A stretch of 64,000 nt of DNA from NCBI GenBank assembly GCA_020161935.1, contig JAIUNI010000001.1, forward strand, positions 1,240,001 through 1,304,000, given 5' to 3'. Below, in pieces: positions 51,834 to 60,598 of this stretch. The DNA comes from Chloroflexota bacterium. Lineage in GTDB: Bacteria; Chloroflexota; Anaerolineae; Aggregatilineales; Phototrophicaceae. Position numbers and translations under genes: made by a program. The notes under the pieces were generated by a model that worked only from the letters and a program-made list of their open reading frames with translations, was not told the DNA's origin and did no database searches. Position 1 is the stretch's first letter. Every line of letters starts with the position of its first letter.

Positions 51834-54800
51834 CTATTTACTCAATTCTAAGAGCTTACCAAGCTCATAATTAACACTTGTGACTCCGAAATCGGGTTCT
51901 CTTCCGAACGCTCCCCTGACATAGCGGGGTTGCTCAACAGTACGCCCATCTACTAGCACTATCGCTAGTATAAATTGCTCAGGCGTGTTCAGTGCCGTGA
52001 GGATTTCATTGCGCGTTACGGTAACGGTCTCCGCCCCGGCTCTACGCCCCTTCACTTCAAGAAAGCGCAGCTTGCCTGTCTGCCCATCGCGGCTTTCAAT
52101 GTCGTAGCCCCGTTTGTTGGCGCTCACGTCCTTCGGGTCATGCCCTAGTGCGATTTCTTTCTTCATCACGGCCTGCATCGCTATCTGCTCGGTAATGCGC
52201 GTATCCATCATTTCCGCTGACACCGTGTCACCAAACAGTAATCCCGCTGGCACAACCAATGCCCGTCCAATCAACACGGGAGGTGATGCCGATATTTGGC
52301 GTTCTAGGTCAAGCTCTTCCTTACGTCGCCGCAACCGTTCATGAAGCTCGTCTGCTCGCGCTTGTGCTTTCGCCGAGTTGATTTTGGCATTAGGTCGTCC
52401 TGCCTGCTCCAACTCTTTCAATTCGCGTGCCCGACGATCCCAGTGGTATATCTCTTTGGATAAACGTTCCTGCACAGCCGCCAACGTTTTAGCAATCAGT
52501 TCTTCACGCCGCTCCCGCACCCGGTTCAGGTGTGCCGGAATTAAGTCCCTTATGGCATAACCTGTTACTGCCGCTTCCAAGCCGCCCGTTGCCACCCAAT
52601 CAGTTTGCAGGTGCGGCTGCAATGTTTCCAATTCATCGGGTGTAGGTGGACGATAATCCAAGTAAGGGGCACTGCCCGCCGCAAGGGTCTTGCCCTGCGC
52701 GTCAATTTCTACGAAATGCACTTCGCGTGAGATGATCCGTCGTCCACCATCTCGCAGAGGGGTTGCATCCTGTATATTCTGTTCCAGATAGAACAGGACA
52801 CGCGGCTCTTTGCCGGGATCAGTGGGGTCAATCAGCACCGCACCTTGACTCAGTACATCGCGGTTGCGCTCTAAGCTCAAACTGATGACTGCATCTAAAA
52901 GTGGATGACCGGGACAGATAAAGGCGGCGGGCGGTTTATCGGGCAAGTTTATCAAACTTTTCTCAAAGCACACCCGTTCATATTTGTTGGAAACTGGATG
53001 CCCTACGCCGATTTCTTGGGCACGGTCACGGATGACCGCAGGGACACGCGATATATTGAACCGACCCGGCTCACGTTCGTAGATGCTCCCGCCTAGCGTT
53101 TCAAATGCCTGCATGAAAAACGATTTGATGTAGTGCGGTTGTAAGCGTCGTGCCGCAGCCCGCTCCATATCCTCACGGATTCGCATGATCTCGGACACGT
53201 CCATGACTTGCTGCGCTAATGAACGGCGTTCTAAGAGGTCACGCACCCGTTCTTGGTCAACAGCATTGTCAATTGCCTGCTCTAACCGTGCCCGTACCTC
53301 TGGCAAATCGCCATATCGGATCGCTTCAATCAGCAATGACCTTAACGGTGCTTCCTCAAACAGCTTGCCGAGTACATCAAAGACCTGCCCTTTCAAGGCG
53401 CTCCGTTCGGTTTCCAGCTTCTTGAGCAGGCGTTGATAGACTGCCCCTTCGCGGGTCTCACCTGCCACCAGATTCCAAAGGTGGCATACCTCTGTCTGAC
53501 CAATGCGGTGGATGCGTCCAAAACGCTGTTCTAGGCGATTAGGATTCCAAGGTAGGTCATAGTTGACCATGAGGTGCGCCCGTTGCAGATTGATACCTTC
53601 ACCCGCCGCATCAGTGGCAATGAGAATGGTCACATCGGGGTTATTCTTAAATTGGTCTTCAGCCGCTTTGCGCTCTGCCCGTCGCAATCCGCCATGAATA
53701 GCAACCAGCATGTCACTGTTGCCGAATAACGTGCGAATCCGATCAGCCAAATAATTTAGCGTGTCCCGATGCTCAGTGAAGATGACCAGCTTATGTCGTC
53801 CCTGTTCCGCGACCATTTCACTGTTGTAAAGCATCAGACTAGAAAGCTCTTCCCATTTCTTATCCTTGCCATGCCGTCGCACCTCTGCCGCCATCTTTTC
53901 CAATCGGCGTAGGGTGGTAATTTCCATCTCAAGTTCGGCGATGGTTTGGGCTGCCGTCGCGCTATCCATAACCTCAGCTTCAAGAGCTTCCACTTCCTCA
54001 TCTGGCGCATCGTCCAGATCATCCCAATCGTCTTCGTTCAGAATAGGAGTGTCTGCATTAGGGTCAAACTTTCGCCGAACCTGCTCCCACTCTTGCTGCT
54101 TCTTTTCCAACCGTTTGCGACGGCGTTGTAGCGATTGATAGATGGCTTCAGGGGATGAGGCCAGCCGCCTTTGCAAGACAGTCAGCGCAAACCCTACAGT
54201 GCCCTTGCGACCATCGCCCTGTAGTTGGTCAGCGCGATTGAACTCTGCCCGAACATATTCCGTAACGGCTTCATAGAGGCTACGCTCATCTTCTGAGAGG
54301 TCATAATCCAGCGTTGATGCTTGGCGCTCTGGAAACAGCGGTTTGCCGTCAAATTTGAGCAGCTTTTCTTTGACCATACGACGCATCAGGTCTGACGTAT
54401 CCACTTCATGCGTACCATCGCGGAAACGCCCTTCAAAGCGGTCAGCATCCAACAGTGACATGAAAAGCTGAAAGTCTTCTTCTTTGCCATTGTGAGGGGT
54501 TGCCGACATAAGCAGGAAGTGGCGGGTGATTTCGCTCAAAAGCCTACCGAGCTTGTAGCGCTTGGTCTCTTTCAGTTCACCACCAAAAAAGGATGCTGCC
54601 ATCTTATGCGCTTCATCACAGATGATTAAATCCCACTCGGTCTGACGCAGCACGGCCTGAAGATCAGTATTCCGGCTCACTTGGTCAAGCCGAATAACCA
54701 GCAAGTCGCCTTCAGTGAATGGATTACCGCTCCGAGAGGCTTCAACAGTCGTCCTTGTCACGATGTCAAACGGTAGCTGGAACTTGACCCATAATTCATC

Positions 54801-55301
54801 TTGCCATTGGTCGGTCAGATTACCGGGAACACAGATAAGGCAGCGCCGAACATCACCTCTGATGATGAGTTCTTTGATGAGCAACCCCGCCATGACCGTT
54901 TTGCCAGCGCCGGGATCATCTGCCAGCAGAAAGCGAAGCGGCTGCCTTGTCAGCATCTCGCCGTAAACCGCTGTGATTTGATGCGGGAGTGGTTCAACCA
55001 TTGAGGTATGAACCGCTAGGACAGGATCAAACAGGTGGGCAAGATGGATACGATAGGCTTCTGACACTAAACGCAATTGCGCCCCATCTGCGCTAAATGC
55101 CCAAGATGCAGTAGATGCAACAGCTTCAAGATTGATCTCATCATGCCTAAAGATCAACTGAGAGCCTGTATGCCCATCTGCACGTTTATAGACGATCTCA
55201 GCAGCATCAGCATAGGGCGACAAGCTCGCTACAGTGACGATTTGGTTGGGAATTATGCCGCGCAGTTGTAGGCCGGGTCTCAGCGATTCCAGTTTAAGCA
55301 T
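51834..55301 (-). CDS. SNF2-type helicase with C-terminal DUF3883 (1155 aa)
   Basis: SF2 motifs are clear: LADDPGAGKTVMAG at 126-139, DEAHKMA, LLMSATPHNG, and GEGINLQRAHLMVNYDLPWNP with RFGRIHRIGQ. The C-terminal domain has NKRGYDIESRDGQTGKLRFLEVKG, the DUF3883 nuclease-like motif. Such helicases occur with DUF1156 methylases and DUF499 ATPases and are related to the helicase of class 1 DISARM. It is the first gene of the operon. A GACACCGTGTC copy lies within the coding sequence at 52219-52229. Confidence 0.85.
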   Translation of the reverse strand: MLKLESLRPGLQLRGIIPNQIVTVASLSPYADAAEIVYKRADGHTGSQLIFRHDEINLEAVASTASWAFSADGAQLRLVSEAYRIHLAHLFDPVLAVHTSMVEPLPHQITAVYGEMLTRQPLRFLLADDPGAGKTVMAGLLIKELIIRGDVRRCLICVPGNLTDQWQDELWVKFQLPFDIVTRTTVEASRSGNPFTEGDLLVIRLDQVSRNTDLQAVLRQTEWDLIICDEAHKMAASFFGGELKETKRYKLGRLLSEITRHFLLMSATPHNGKEEDFQLFMSLLDADRFEGRFRDGTHEVDTSDLMRRMVKEKLLKFDGKPLFPERQASTLDYDLSEDERSLYEAVTEYVRAEFNRADQLQGDGRKGTVGFALTVLQRRLASSPEAIYQSLQRRRKRLEKKQQEWEQVRRKFDPNADTPILNEDDWDDLDDAPDEEVEALEAEVMDSATAAQTIAELEMEITTLRRLEKMAAEVRRHGKDKKWEELSSLMLYNSEMVAEQGRHKLVIFTEHRDTLNYLADRIRTLFGNSDMLVAIHGGLRRAERKAAEDQFKNNPDVTILIATDAAGEGINLQRAHLMVNYDLPWNPNRLEQRFGRIHRIGQTEVCHLWNLVAGETREGAVYQRLLKKLETERSALKGQVFDVLGKLFEEAPLRSLLIEAIRYGDLPEVRARLEQAIDNAVDQERVRDLLERRSLAQQVMDVSEIMRIREDMERAAARRLQPHYIKSFFMQAFETLGGSIYEREPGRFNISRVPAVIRDRAQEIGVGHPVSNKYERVCFEKSLINLPDKPPAAFICPGHPLLDAVISLSLERNRDVLSQGAVLIDPTDPGKEPRVLFYLEQNIQDATPLRDGGRRIISREVHFVEIDAQGKTLAAGSAPYLDYRPPTPDELETLQPHLQTDWVATGGLEAAVTGYAIRDLIPAHLNRVRERREELIAKTLAAVQERLSKEIYHWDRRARELKELEQAGRPNAKINSAKAQARADELHERLRRRKEELDLERQISASPPVLIGRALVVPAGLLFGDTVSAEMMDTRITEQIAMQAVMKKEIALGHDPKDVSANKRGYDIESRDGQTGKLRFLEVKGRRAGAETVTVTRNEILTALNTPEQFILAIVLVDGRTVEQPRYVRGAFGREPDFGVTSVNYELGKLLELSK

Positions 55302-55433
55302 TTGGTAATCTTGTCAAATAAAATAGAGGCGTGAATTGCCTATAGCTTGCAATGAGGAATGTGCATTAGGACGGCGATTTAGTGGTGTTCCAAGTGTCAC
55401 CGCTGCTAACCGTACATGCTCCAATAATAAGTC

Positions 55434-55616
55434 TCACTTTTTTCGCCTTAAAAAACCCAATCCAAAAATGGCGAGACCGCCCGCGAGACCGCCTAGTGCC
55501 GTGATGGATTTTGCGATCCCTTTTATAGATGTGAAGGACTTACGAGTGTGGTAGTCGCAATATGGGGAATTTTCAATAGCAGGACGTTTACATCGGCGGC
55601 AGATTCTCTCACTCAT
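55434..55616 (-). CDS. Zinc-ribbon membrane protein (60 aa)
   Basis: I use the ATG at 55616, with AGG nearby. The N-terminus holds CRRCKRP...SPYCDYH, a four-ligand finger. One helix (ITALGGLAGGLAIFGLGFL) ends in RRKK. It follows the 55624-56694 gene by seven bases and so is its partner. Unknown role. Confidence 0.55.
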   Translation of the reverse strand: MSERICRRCKRPAIENSPYCDYHTRKSFTSIKGIAKSITALGGLAGGLAIFGLGFLRRKK

Positions 55617-55623
55617 TTGATTC

Positions 55624-56694
55624 CTACTTCCTATTATCCAATAACATTTGGGCTGGTAACTCAATAGAAATCTCACTAATTTCCCCACTCTCAAGACGCA
55701 AAGTTCTTTCAATTGCATATTCAGCGATTGACACCGCAGTACTAAAACCATCCGGCAGTGCTTTGGCATCCGTTGGAAGTAAAGTAAGAAGCTTTAACCT
55801 AGCTTTGTTTATAAAGGGGAGAAGCTGATGGATGGGTTTCCAGCATTGTGCTACCAAATTAGGCTCTCCCATTTCGCAACACGCTATCGCTAAACATTGA
55901 GTTGCCAGAAGAATATCTCGTAACAACAGTTCCAGATTGTGAACTACCACCTCTACGTCTTTGAGAGTAGTGCCCTTTAATTCTGACATAACGCTCGTGA
56001 GTAATTTCGGCTTATCAGGCAGAACAGCAGTATTAATCTCAGTCCGTATGCTTAAGATGAGTCTTGCGCGTGCCTCACTCAACTGAGCAATAGCATCTTT
56101 CAAAAACAGTTGACGATTTTCTGGATATTCAGAAGAAACGGCAAATAGATAGAGGTTTATGCCACTGTCCAGTAAACCTGCACGATCATCACGTTGTCCT
56201 TGTAGGACACGTTGCACACCTTTTTCTATAGTCTTTAGCTGGTTTGTAATTTCAGTTAAGGCACTTTGCAAAGCCATCTGATGCATAGATGGCAGCAGCG
56301 CTTGGGTGAAATCAGGTGGAAGCTCAACCAGTCGTGCTTGTCCCTTAATTCCCTGTTCCCCATACGTCATAATATTAGTCGTCAATCCCCCATCTGTACG
56401 TGGGACAAAATACGACTTTGCCGATGCTATTTGCTTTCGTAGCTCATCGGAAGTGACCACCAAGCGATAATGGGTCGCTCCACTTATACGCTTTAAGTCA
56501 GATATCGCTTGCAGGACTGACGGGACTTGACGTAATAAGCCCGTTATTTGTTCTGCTTTTCTCTCAGATGATCGGTTTGCTGCCACTTCAATGTTTTGCG
56601 CTCTAGAAGATAGACTCAGGCCATCGCTCTCGTAGTCGTCCAATATTGTATCCTTTGGCAAGTATAATAGGTTTGTTTTCCAGTAATATCTCAT
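55624..56694 (-). CDS. Hypothetical helical protein at island edge (356 aa)
   Basis: I use the ATG at 56694. A TATAAT lies only a few bases before it, which would suit a leaderless mRNA. The protein is almost entirely helical, and its C-terminal half is rich in Leu. No motif is recognised. It stands between the attachment site and the defence operon, a place where cargo genes are common. Confidence 0.5.
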   Translation of the reverse strand: MRYYWKTNLLYLPKDTILDDYESDGLSLSSRAQNIEVAANRSSERKAEQITGLLRQVPSVLQAISDLKRISGATHYRLVVTSDELRKQIASAKSYFVPRTDGGLTTNIMTYGEQGIKGQARLVELPPDFTQALLPSMHQMALQSALTEITNQLKTIEKGVQRVLQGQRDDRAGLLDSGINLYLFAVSSEYPENRQLFLKDAIAQLSEARARLILSIRTEINTAVLPDKPKLLTSVMSELKGTTLKDVEVVVHNLELLLRDILLATQCLAIACCEMGEPNLVAQCWKPIHQLLPFINKARLKLLTLLPTDAKALPDGFSTAVSIAEYAIERTLRLESGEISEISIELPAQMLLDNRK

Positions 56695-56861
56695 CCGATT
56701 ATAACATGTCCATATGTACAGCACTGTTTAGATTCCGACTGTTGAAAATAAAGCAACCAACGCATCACAGTATGTCCTTTAAGTAGTTGTCTGCCTTATT
56801 GCACAAAGGAGATTTACAGAAGCGGGGTATTAATTACTTACCAACTCAAATGACATGAAAA

Positions 56862-56903
56862 TTCCCAAGCAAAATGTCAGGGGTTCGAGTCCCCTTACCC
56901 GCT
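56862..56903 (+). other. tRNA-Gly 3' fragment, right attachment site of element B
   Basis: TTCCCAAGCAAAATGTCA is identical to 18913-18930, and the rest of the T arm and acceptor end agree except for three bases (AGGGG/CCCCT stem instead of ATGGG/CCCAT). There is no 5' half; a GCGGGGTA upstream does not pair properly. The copy is in the same orientation as the one at 18913. It marks the junction between the island and the chromosome. Confidence 0.75.
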
Positions 56904-56999
56904 TACCCTGTTTTTCATCCATAATCAACCGCTTTCCACTACCGGTGAAGATACGGTTCTGCACCTGCAAAAACGCACTCCCCAAATATGACTGCCCAA

Positions 57000-57398
57000 C
57001 TAAGTTATTCTAGCAGTAACGGTAATCACGCCCAACATCTCTTCTACTTCGTGGTATTGACAGAAATACGCATAAGTACCGGGTATATCAAACGTGTAGA
57101 TCCATCGGTCGCCAGAAAACAAATTACCCGAATCAAAAGGTATAGCACCTTCTGGCAAAAGTACGCGCTCCGCGAGTTGAGCCTTTCCAGGGTCAGCCGT
57201 AACCGTATGCACCTGATCGGCACGGTTATGCCATGCGACCATCGAACCGGCAGGTACTGTCAATGCTGCCGGTTCAAACACATTTCCACTACGAATGACC
57301 ACCGTATAGTTTGGTTCTCGGCTGGTTGAGCTGCACCCGAACAGGATACCCGTAGTCACGCCCCCACAAAGATGTAAAAATTGGCGACGGTTCAGCAT
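57000..57398 (-). CDS. Exported cupredoxin-like copper protein
   Basis: A Tat signal (NRRQFLHLCGG) ends in a lipobox-like GCSS. The mature part has the type-1 copper ligands: H in AWHNRADQVHTV, and FCQYHEVEEM with C, H and M. It would carry electrons outside the membrane. The ATG overlaps the GMC gene stop, so it is a likely acceptor for that enzyme or donor to the oxidase further along. Confidence 0.8.
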   Translation of the reverse strand: MLNRRQFLHLCGGVTTGILFGCSSTSREPNYTVVIRSGNVFEPAALTVPAGSMVAWHNRADQVHTVTADPGKAQLAERVLLPEGAIPFDSGNLFSGDRWIYTFDIPGTYAYFCQYHEVEEMLGVITVTARIT

Positions 57399-59254
57399 TA
57401 AGACATCACCTCATTTGGGTTTTGAAAATAGGTGTTTTTTAACCCAGCGGAAGCGAAATAAGCGAGTGCCATAACAGTACCGGTAGGGTTCAATCCCGCA
57501 TTTTGCGGGAACAGTGCCGCCCCGGTGACGAATACATTTGGTGTATCCCAAACCTGCCCATACTTATTGGTGACGGAATGGCTGGGGCTTGTCCCCATAA
57601 TCGCGCCGCCCGTGTTGTGCGTACTCTGGTAACTATAAATATTGTAGGGGGCAAGTTCATCAGTGGTATCCATGTGTGTCGGACCCATAGCCCGCATAAT
57701 GTCCTTAACCTTCGCCGCAACAAATCGATACAAACGTGCGTCGTTTTCATGAAACTCAAAGGTCACCCGCAGCAGAGGCAGCCCCATCGCGTCTTTATAG
57801 GTGGGGTCAAGGTCAAGAAACTGATCTTCATACGGCAGACTCTCGCCCTGAATACCAATTGATATGGTGCTATCCCAGTTCTTACGGAGGTTTTCTTTCC
57901 ACTCCCGCCCCCATTGCTTGCTCGCGCCAATCAAACTGCCAAATTCAGATGGCAGCGGAAGATGCTCACGGACAGGTTTCTCCTCATCCGAAGCAGCAGG
58001 TGACGTATTTCCACCAGATGCCTGTAAATTATGCGCGGAAGCAATAGGTTCACGTTCGCCACCCCCACACGTAATCGACGCGCCGCCAATAAAATCAAGC
58101 TCGCTGTGGTCAAAATTATCCGCATTAAAATCCTCAATGACGTTTTGAAGGCAACTGTTCCCCATATAGGAGTTAAATCGCCGTCCCTCAAAAATCCCGT
58201 TAGCGGGTGTTTTATTCAGTTGATAAGAGTAATTTTTACCGACCATACCTTGATCGTTGCCGATACCTTCAGGGTGTACCTCATTTCGCGAAAGCAATAA
58301 GAGGCGCACATTAGTCAGTGTAAAGCCGGACAGAATAACAACTTCCGCAGGCTGTTCATGGGTTTGTCCGGTTCGGAGGTCAACATAGGTCACGCCAGTA
58401 GCGAGGCCATCGCTGTTCAAGTTAACATTGATGACCTTGGAATAGGTACGAATCTCGTACAATCCTGTATCCAGCGCCAAAGGAATGTGACTGACATTCG
58501 CGCTCGCTTTGGCATCCACCTCGCAGCCGTAGCGCGTACAAAAACCGCAGTACACACAAGCCGCTCGTTCTCGTCCAGATACATCCCGATAAGCCCGCGA
58601 CAATATCGATGCTGGCTGTGGAAATGGGTGGTACCCTAAGCCCTGTGCCGCTTCTCCGAACATTTCAGCAGGCATACTACGAAACAACGGCGGGAGTGGA
58701 TACGGGCGACTGCGATTACCTTCAAACGGATTGCCGCCTTGGAGAATCGCACCATTGAGGTTACCCGTTTGACCGGATATACCGATTTCGTAGTCAGCCT
58801 GCGTGTAAAAAGGTTCCAATTCTTCGTAGGCTAGCCCCCAATCCTGCACCGTGCAGCCTTCAGGGATACGAGCTTCACCATAGCGCTCGATATGATGCGA
58901 ACGGTATCGAAAGTCCGTAGGGTAAAATCGCCACGTCTGCGCTGCCCAGTGAATACCCGCCCCACCAATCCCTACACCGGGATGAAAAGACCCGTATTGT
59001 CGAATCGGTAACGAAGGCATACGCGGGTTTGGTCGCCACGTCCACGTTTCCTTACTCAGGTTAAACATCAGGCCCGTACGCAGCGAGTGGTAAAGAGAAT
59101 CGTGGTTATGTGCAAAATCAGGGTTGGCAAATCGGTCTCCGCCTGCCTCGATAGACACGACACGATGCCCCTTTGCCGTCAGTTGTTGGGCGATGATTCC
59201 GGCTGTCCAACCTGCACCGACAGTCACAATATCCACTTTCGGGAATACAGTCAT
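57398..59254 (-). CDS. GMC-family oxidoreductase (gluconate/alcohol dehydrogenase large subunit-like)
   Basis: The N-terminal FAD-binding motif VGAGWTAGIIA and VVSIEAGG are present. The C-terminal GMC part has NTGGAIMGT and NAGLNPTGTVMALAYF. It matches the large subunit of membrane-bound gluconate 2-dehydrogenase-type enzymes, with the small subunit gene next to it and a cytochrome c. A Cys-rich stretch (CVYCGFCTRYGC) is notable and could bind a cluster. Confidence 0.8.
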   Translation of the reverse strand: MTVFPKVDIVTVGAGWTAGIIAQQLTAKGHRVVSIEAGGDRFANPDFAHNHDSLYHSLRTGLMFNLSKETWTWRPNPRMPSLPIRQYGSFHPGVGIGGAGIHWAAQTWRFYPTDFRYRSHHIERYGEARIPEGCTVQDWGLAYEELEPFYTQADYEIGISGQTGNLNGAILQGGNPFEGNRSRPYPLPPLFRSMPAEMFGEAAQGLGYHPFPQPASILSRAYRDVSGRERAACVYCGFCTRYGCEVDAKASANVSHIPLALDTGLYEIRTYSKVINVNLNSDGLATGVTYVDLRTGQTHEQPAEVVILSGFTLTNVRLLLLSRNEVHPEGIGNDQGMVGKNYSYQLNKTPANGIFEGRRFNSYMGNSCLQNVIEDFNADNFDHSELDFIGGASITCGGGEREPIASAHNLQASGGNTSPAASDEEKPVREHLPLPSEFGSLIGASKQWGREWKENLRKNWDSTISIGIQGESLPYEDQFLDLDPTYKDAMGLPLLRVTFEFHENDARLYRFVAAKVKDIMRAMGPTHMDTTDELAPYNIYSYQSTHNTGGAIMGTSPSHSVTNKYGQVWDTPNVFVTGAALFPQNAGLNPTGTVMALAYFASAGLKNTYFQNPNEVMS

Positions 59255-59281
59255 GAATGGCTCCAGTAAATTGAATAACGG

Positions 59282-60220
59282 CTATGGATGATCGTGATGC
59301 ACGGGAAATTCTTCTTCTGAACCACTGACGGGCAGCACCGTATAAGAACCGGAATACTCACCGGGGCTAAACGCATGAAGTTGCGCCAATGACTGGGGCG
59401 CACGGGGTATATCCGTTTCCGTAAGGATGTCATGCTCGGTATAAGCCCGCTGTGCCCCCGGATACCCGATTAGCTTCCAGCCAACCATGTCGCGGTTGCC
59501 GCCATACGCTGGGTCACTAAACATACCTTCAGCCGTATGCCGCCGCAGTACGGTAAAGAATGATCCGGCTGCAATTTGGTCAAATCCAACTTGTGCGTCG
59601 CCACTCACCATATCCTCGATAATGCTGTCTTGTTGATCTTCATCGAGCATTACAAACGATTGCTCAAATTTTGAACGAGCATAGGCATCAACAGCGATTA
59701 CACCCAGCCGATACACCTCGCGGGGTGACAAATTCGACTGATACCCGTAGCGTTCGATCTGGTCAGCCGCCACCCAAACCGTTTGGAAAGAAGTCTCCTC
59801 TTCCGGTGGGGTTTCGCCATCATAGATCTGGGCGAAAGGCGGTTCGCGGTAAGTCGATTCAACAAAACCTTCTTGATAAGCCAGCATATTGTCAATGTAC
59901 GTCACCACGCCCGCTTCCTTCGCCCCCGGGTCGTCCGGCGTTCCCGGCAGAATCCGCGCGGTTAATGCATCAACCGTCCTTGCCTCATGCGCCGTAAACG
60001 TACGCAGCATGGTCATGTTCGGGGGTGTGGTTGGCGCAAGGGGTACATCAGGGTTCAAAGGAGGCGGCGGCGCGGATTGATACCCCGTTTGTGGCGGTGG
60101 AACGTGTTCAGACGGCGAACACCCTGCCGCGACGACCGGAATGCTGGCAGCCGTTATGACCACGCCTTTTAAAAATCCACGACGAGAAAGCTGTGTCTTA
60201 GGTGCTTCATTTTTTGTCAT
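59282..60220 (-). CDS. Gluconate 2-dehydrogenase subunit 3-like Tat protein
   Basis: The Tat signal SRRGFLKGVV ends in a lipobox AAGCS. The mature part has the subunit 3 pattern (FTAHEARTVDALTARILPGT). The small subunit carries the GMC enzyme across the membrane and holds it there. It precedes the large-subunit gene by 27 bp. Confidence 0.75.
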   Translation of the reverse strand: MTKNEAPKTQLSRRGFLKGVVITAASIPVVAAGCSPSEHVPPPQTGYQSAPPPPLNPDVPLAPTTPPNMTMLRTFTAHEARTVDALTARILPGTPDDPGAKEAGVVTYIDNMLAYQEGFVESTYREPPFAQIYDGETPPEEETSFQTVWVAADQIERYGYQSNLSPREVYRLGVIAVDAYARSKFEQSFVMLDEDQQDSIIEDMVSGDAQVGFDQIAAGSFFTVLRRHTAEGMFSDPAYGGNRDMVGWKLIGYPGAQRAYTEHDILTETDIPRAPQSLAQLHAFSPGEYSGSYTVLPVSGSEEEFPVHHDHP

Positions 60221-60229
60221 GAGTGCCCC

Positions 60230-60598
60230 CTACTGACTGTACAAATAGGCTGCGATATTACGGGCATCAGTTTCGGTGACGTTCAAATTAGGCATCGCGG
60301 TTCCCGGCTCAACCGATTGCGGAAACTGAATCCAATAGACCAAATTGTCGGCATTGTTCGGCAGGTTACCGGCAATATAATGGCGCTGCTCAAACTTATT
60401 CAGGGGTGGCCCAACATACGCATTTGCCTCCTGTACACCGGGAATTACATGACATGAACCGCAGCCATAAGTGACAATCGCTTCACGCCCCGCCTCCAGA
60501 TCAGCACCCAACACGGGCTTATCAACAGAACCGATTGGACGCTGGCATCCGGCAGCCAACAAGAGAATCAACGCGAGTGCACCCACTTTAAGCATCAC
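60230..60598 (-). CDS. Cytochrome c lipoprotein
   Basis: A lipoprotein signal (LILLLAAGC) is followed by CGSCH and, later, AMPNL for the axial Met. It is a single-heme class I cytochrome of about 100 residues. It likely accepts electrons from the GMC enzyme and passes them to the oxidase. It overlaps the CtaG-like gene by 11 bp. Confidence 0.85.
   Translation of the reverse strand: MMLKVGALALILLLAAGCQRPIGSVDKPVLGADLEAGREAIVTYGCGSCHVIPGVQEANAYVGPPLNKFEQRHYIAGNLPNNADNLVYWIQFPQSVEPGTAMPNLNVTETDARNIAAYLYSQ

Noticed and set aside
44524..55301. Class 1 DISARM
   Set aside because: Helicase and methylase are related in type, but no DrmA, DrmB or DrmC equivalents are present; DUF499 and a HEPN protein take their place.
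56821..56910. Possible complete tRNA-Gly gene
   Set aside because: A GCGGGGTA lies upstream, but it does not pair fully with the acceptor end and no D arm or anticodon 5' stem can be drawn, so only a 3' fragment is present.
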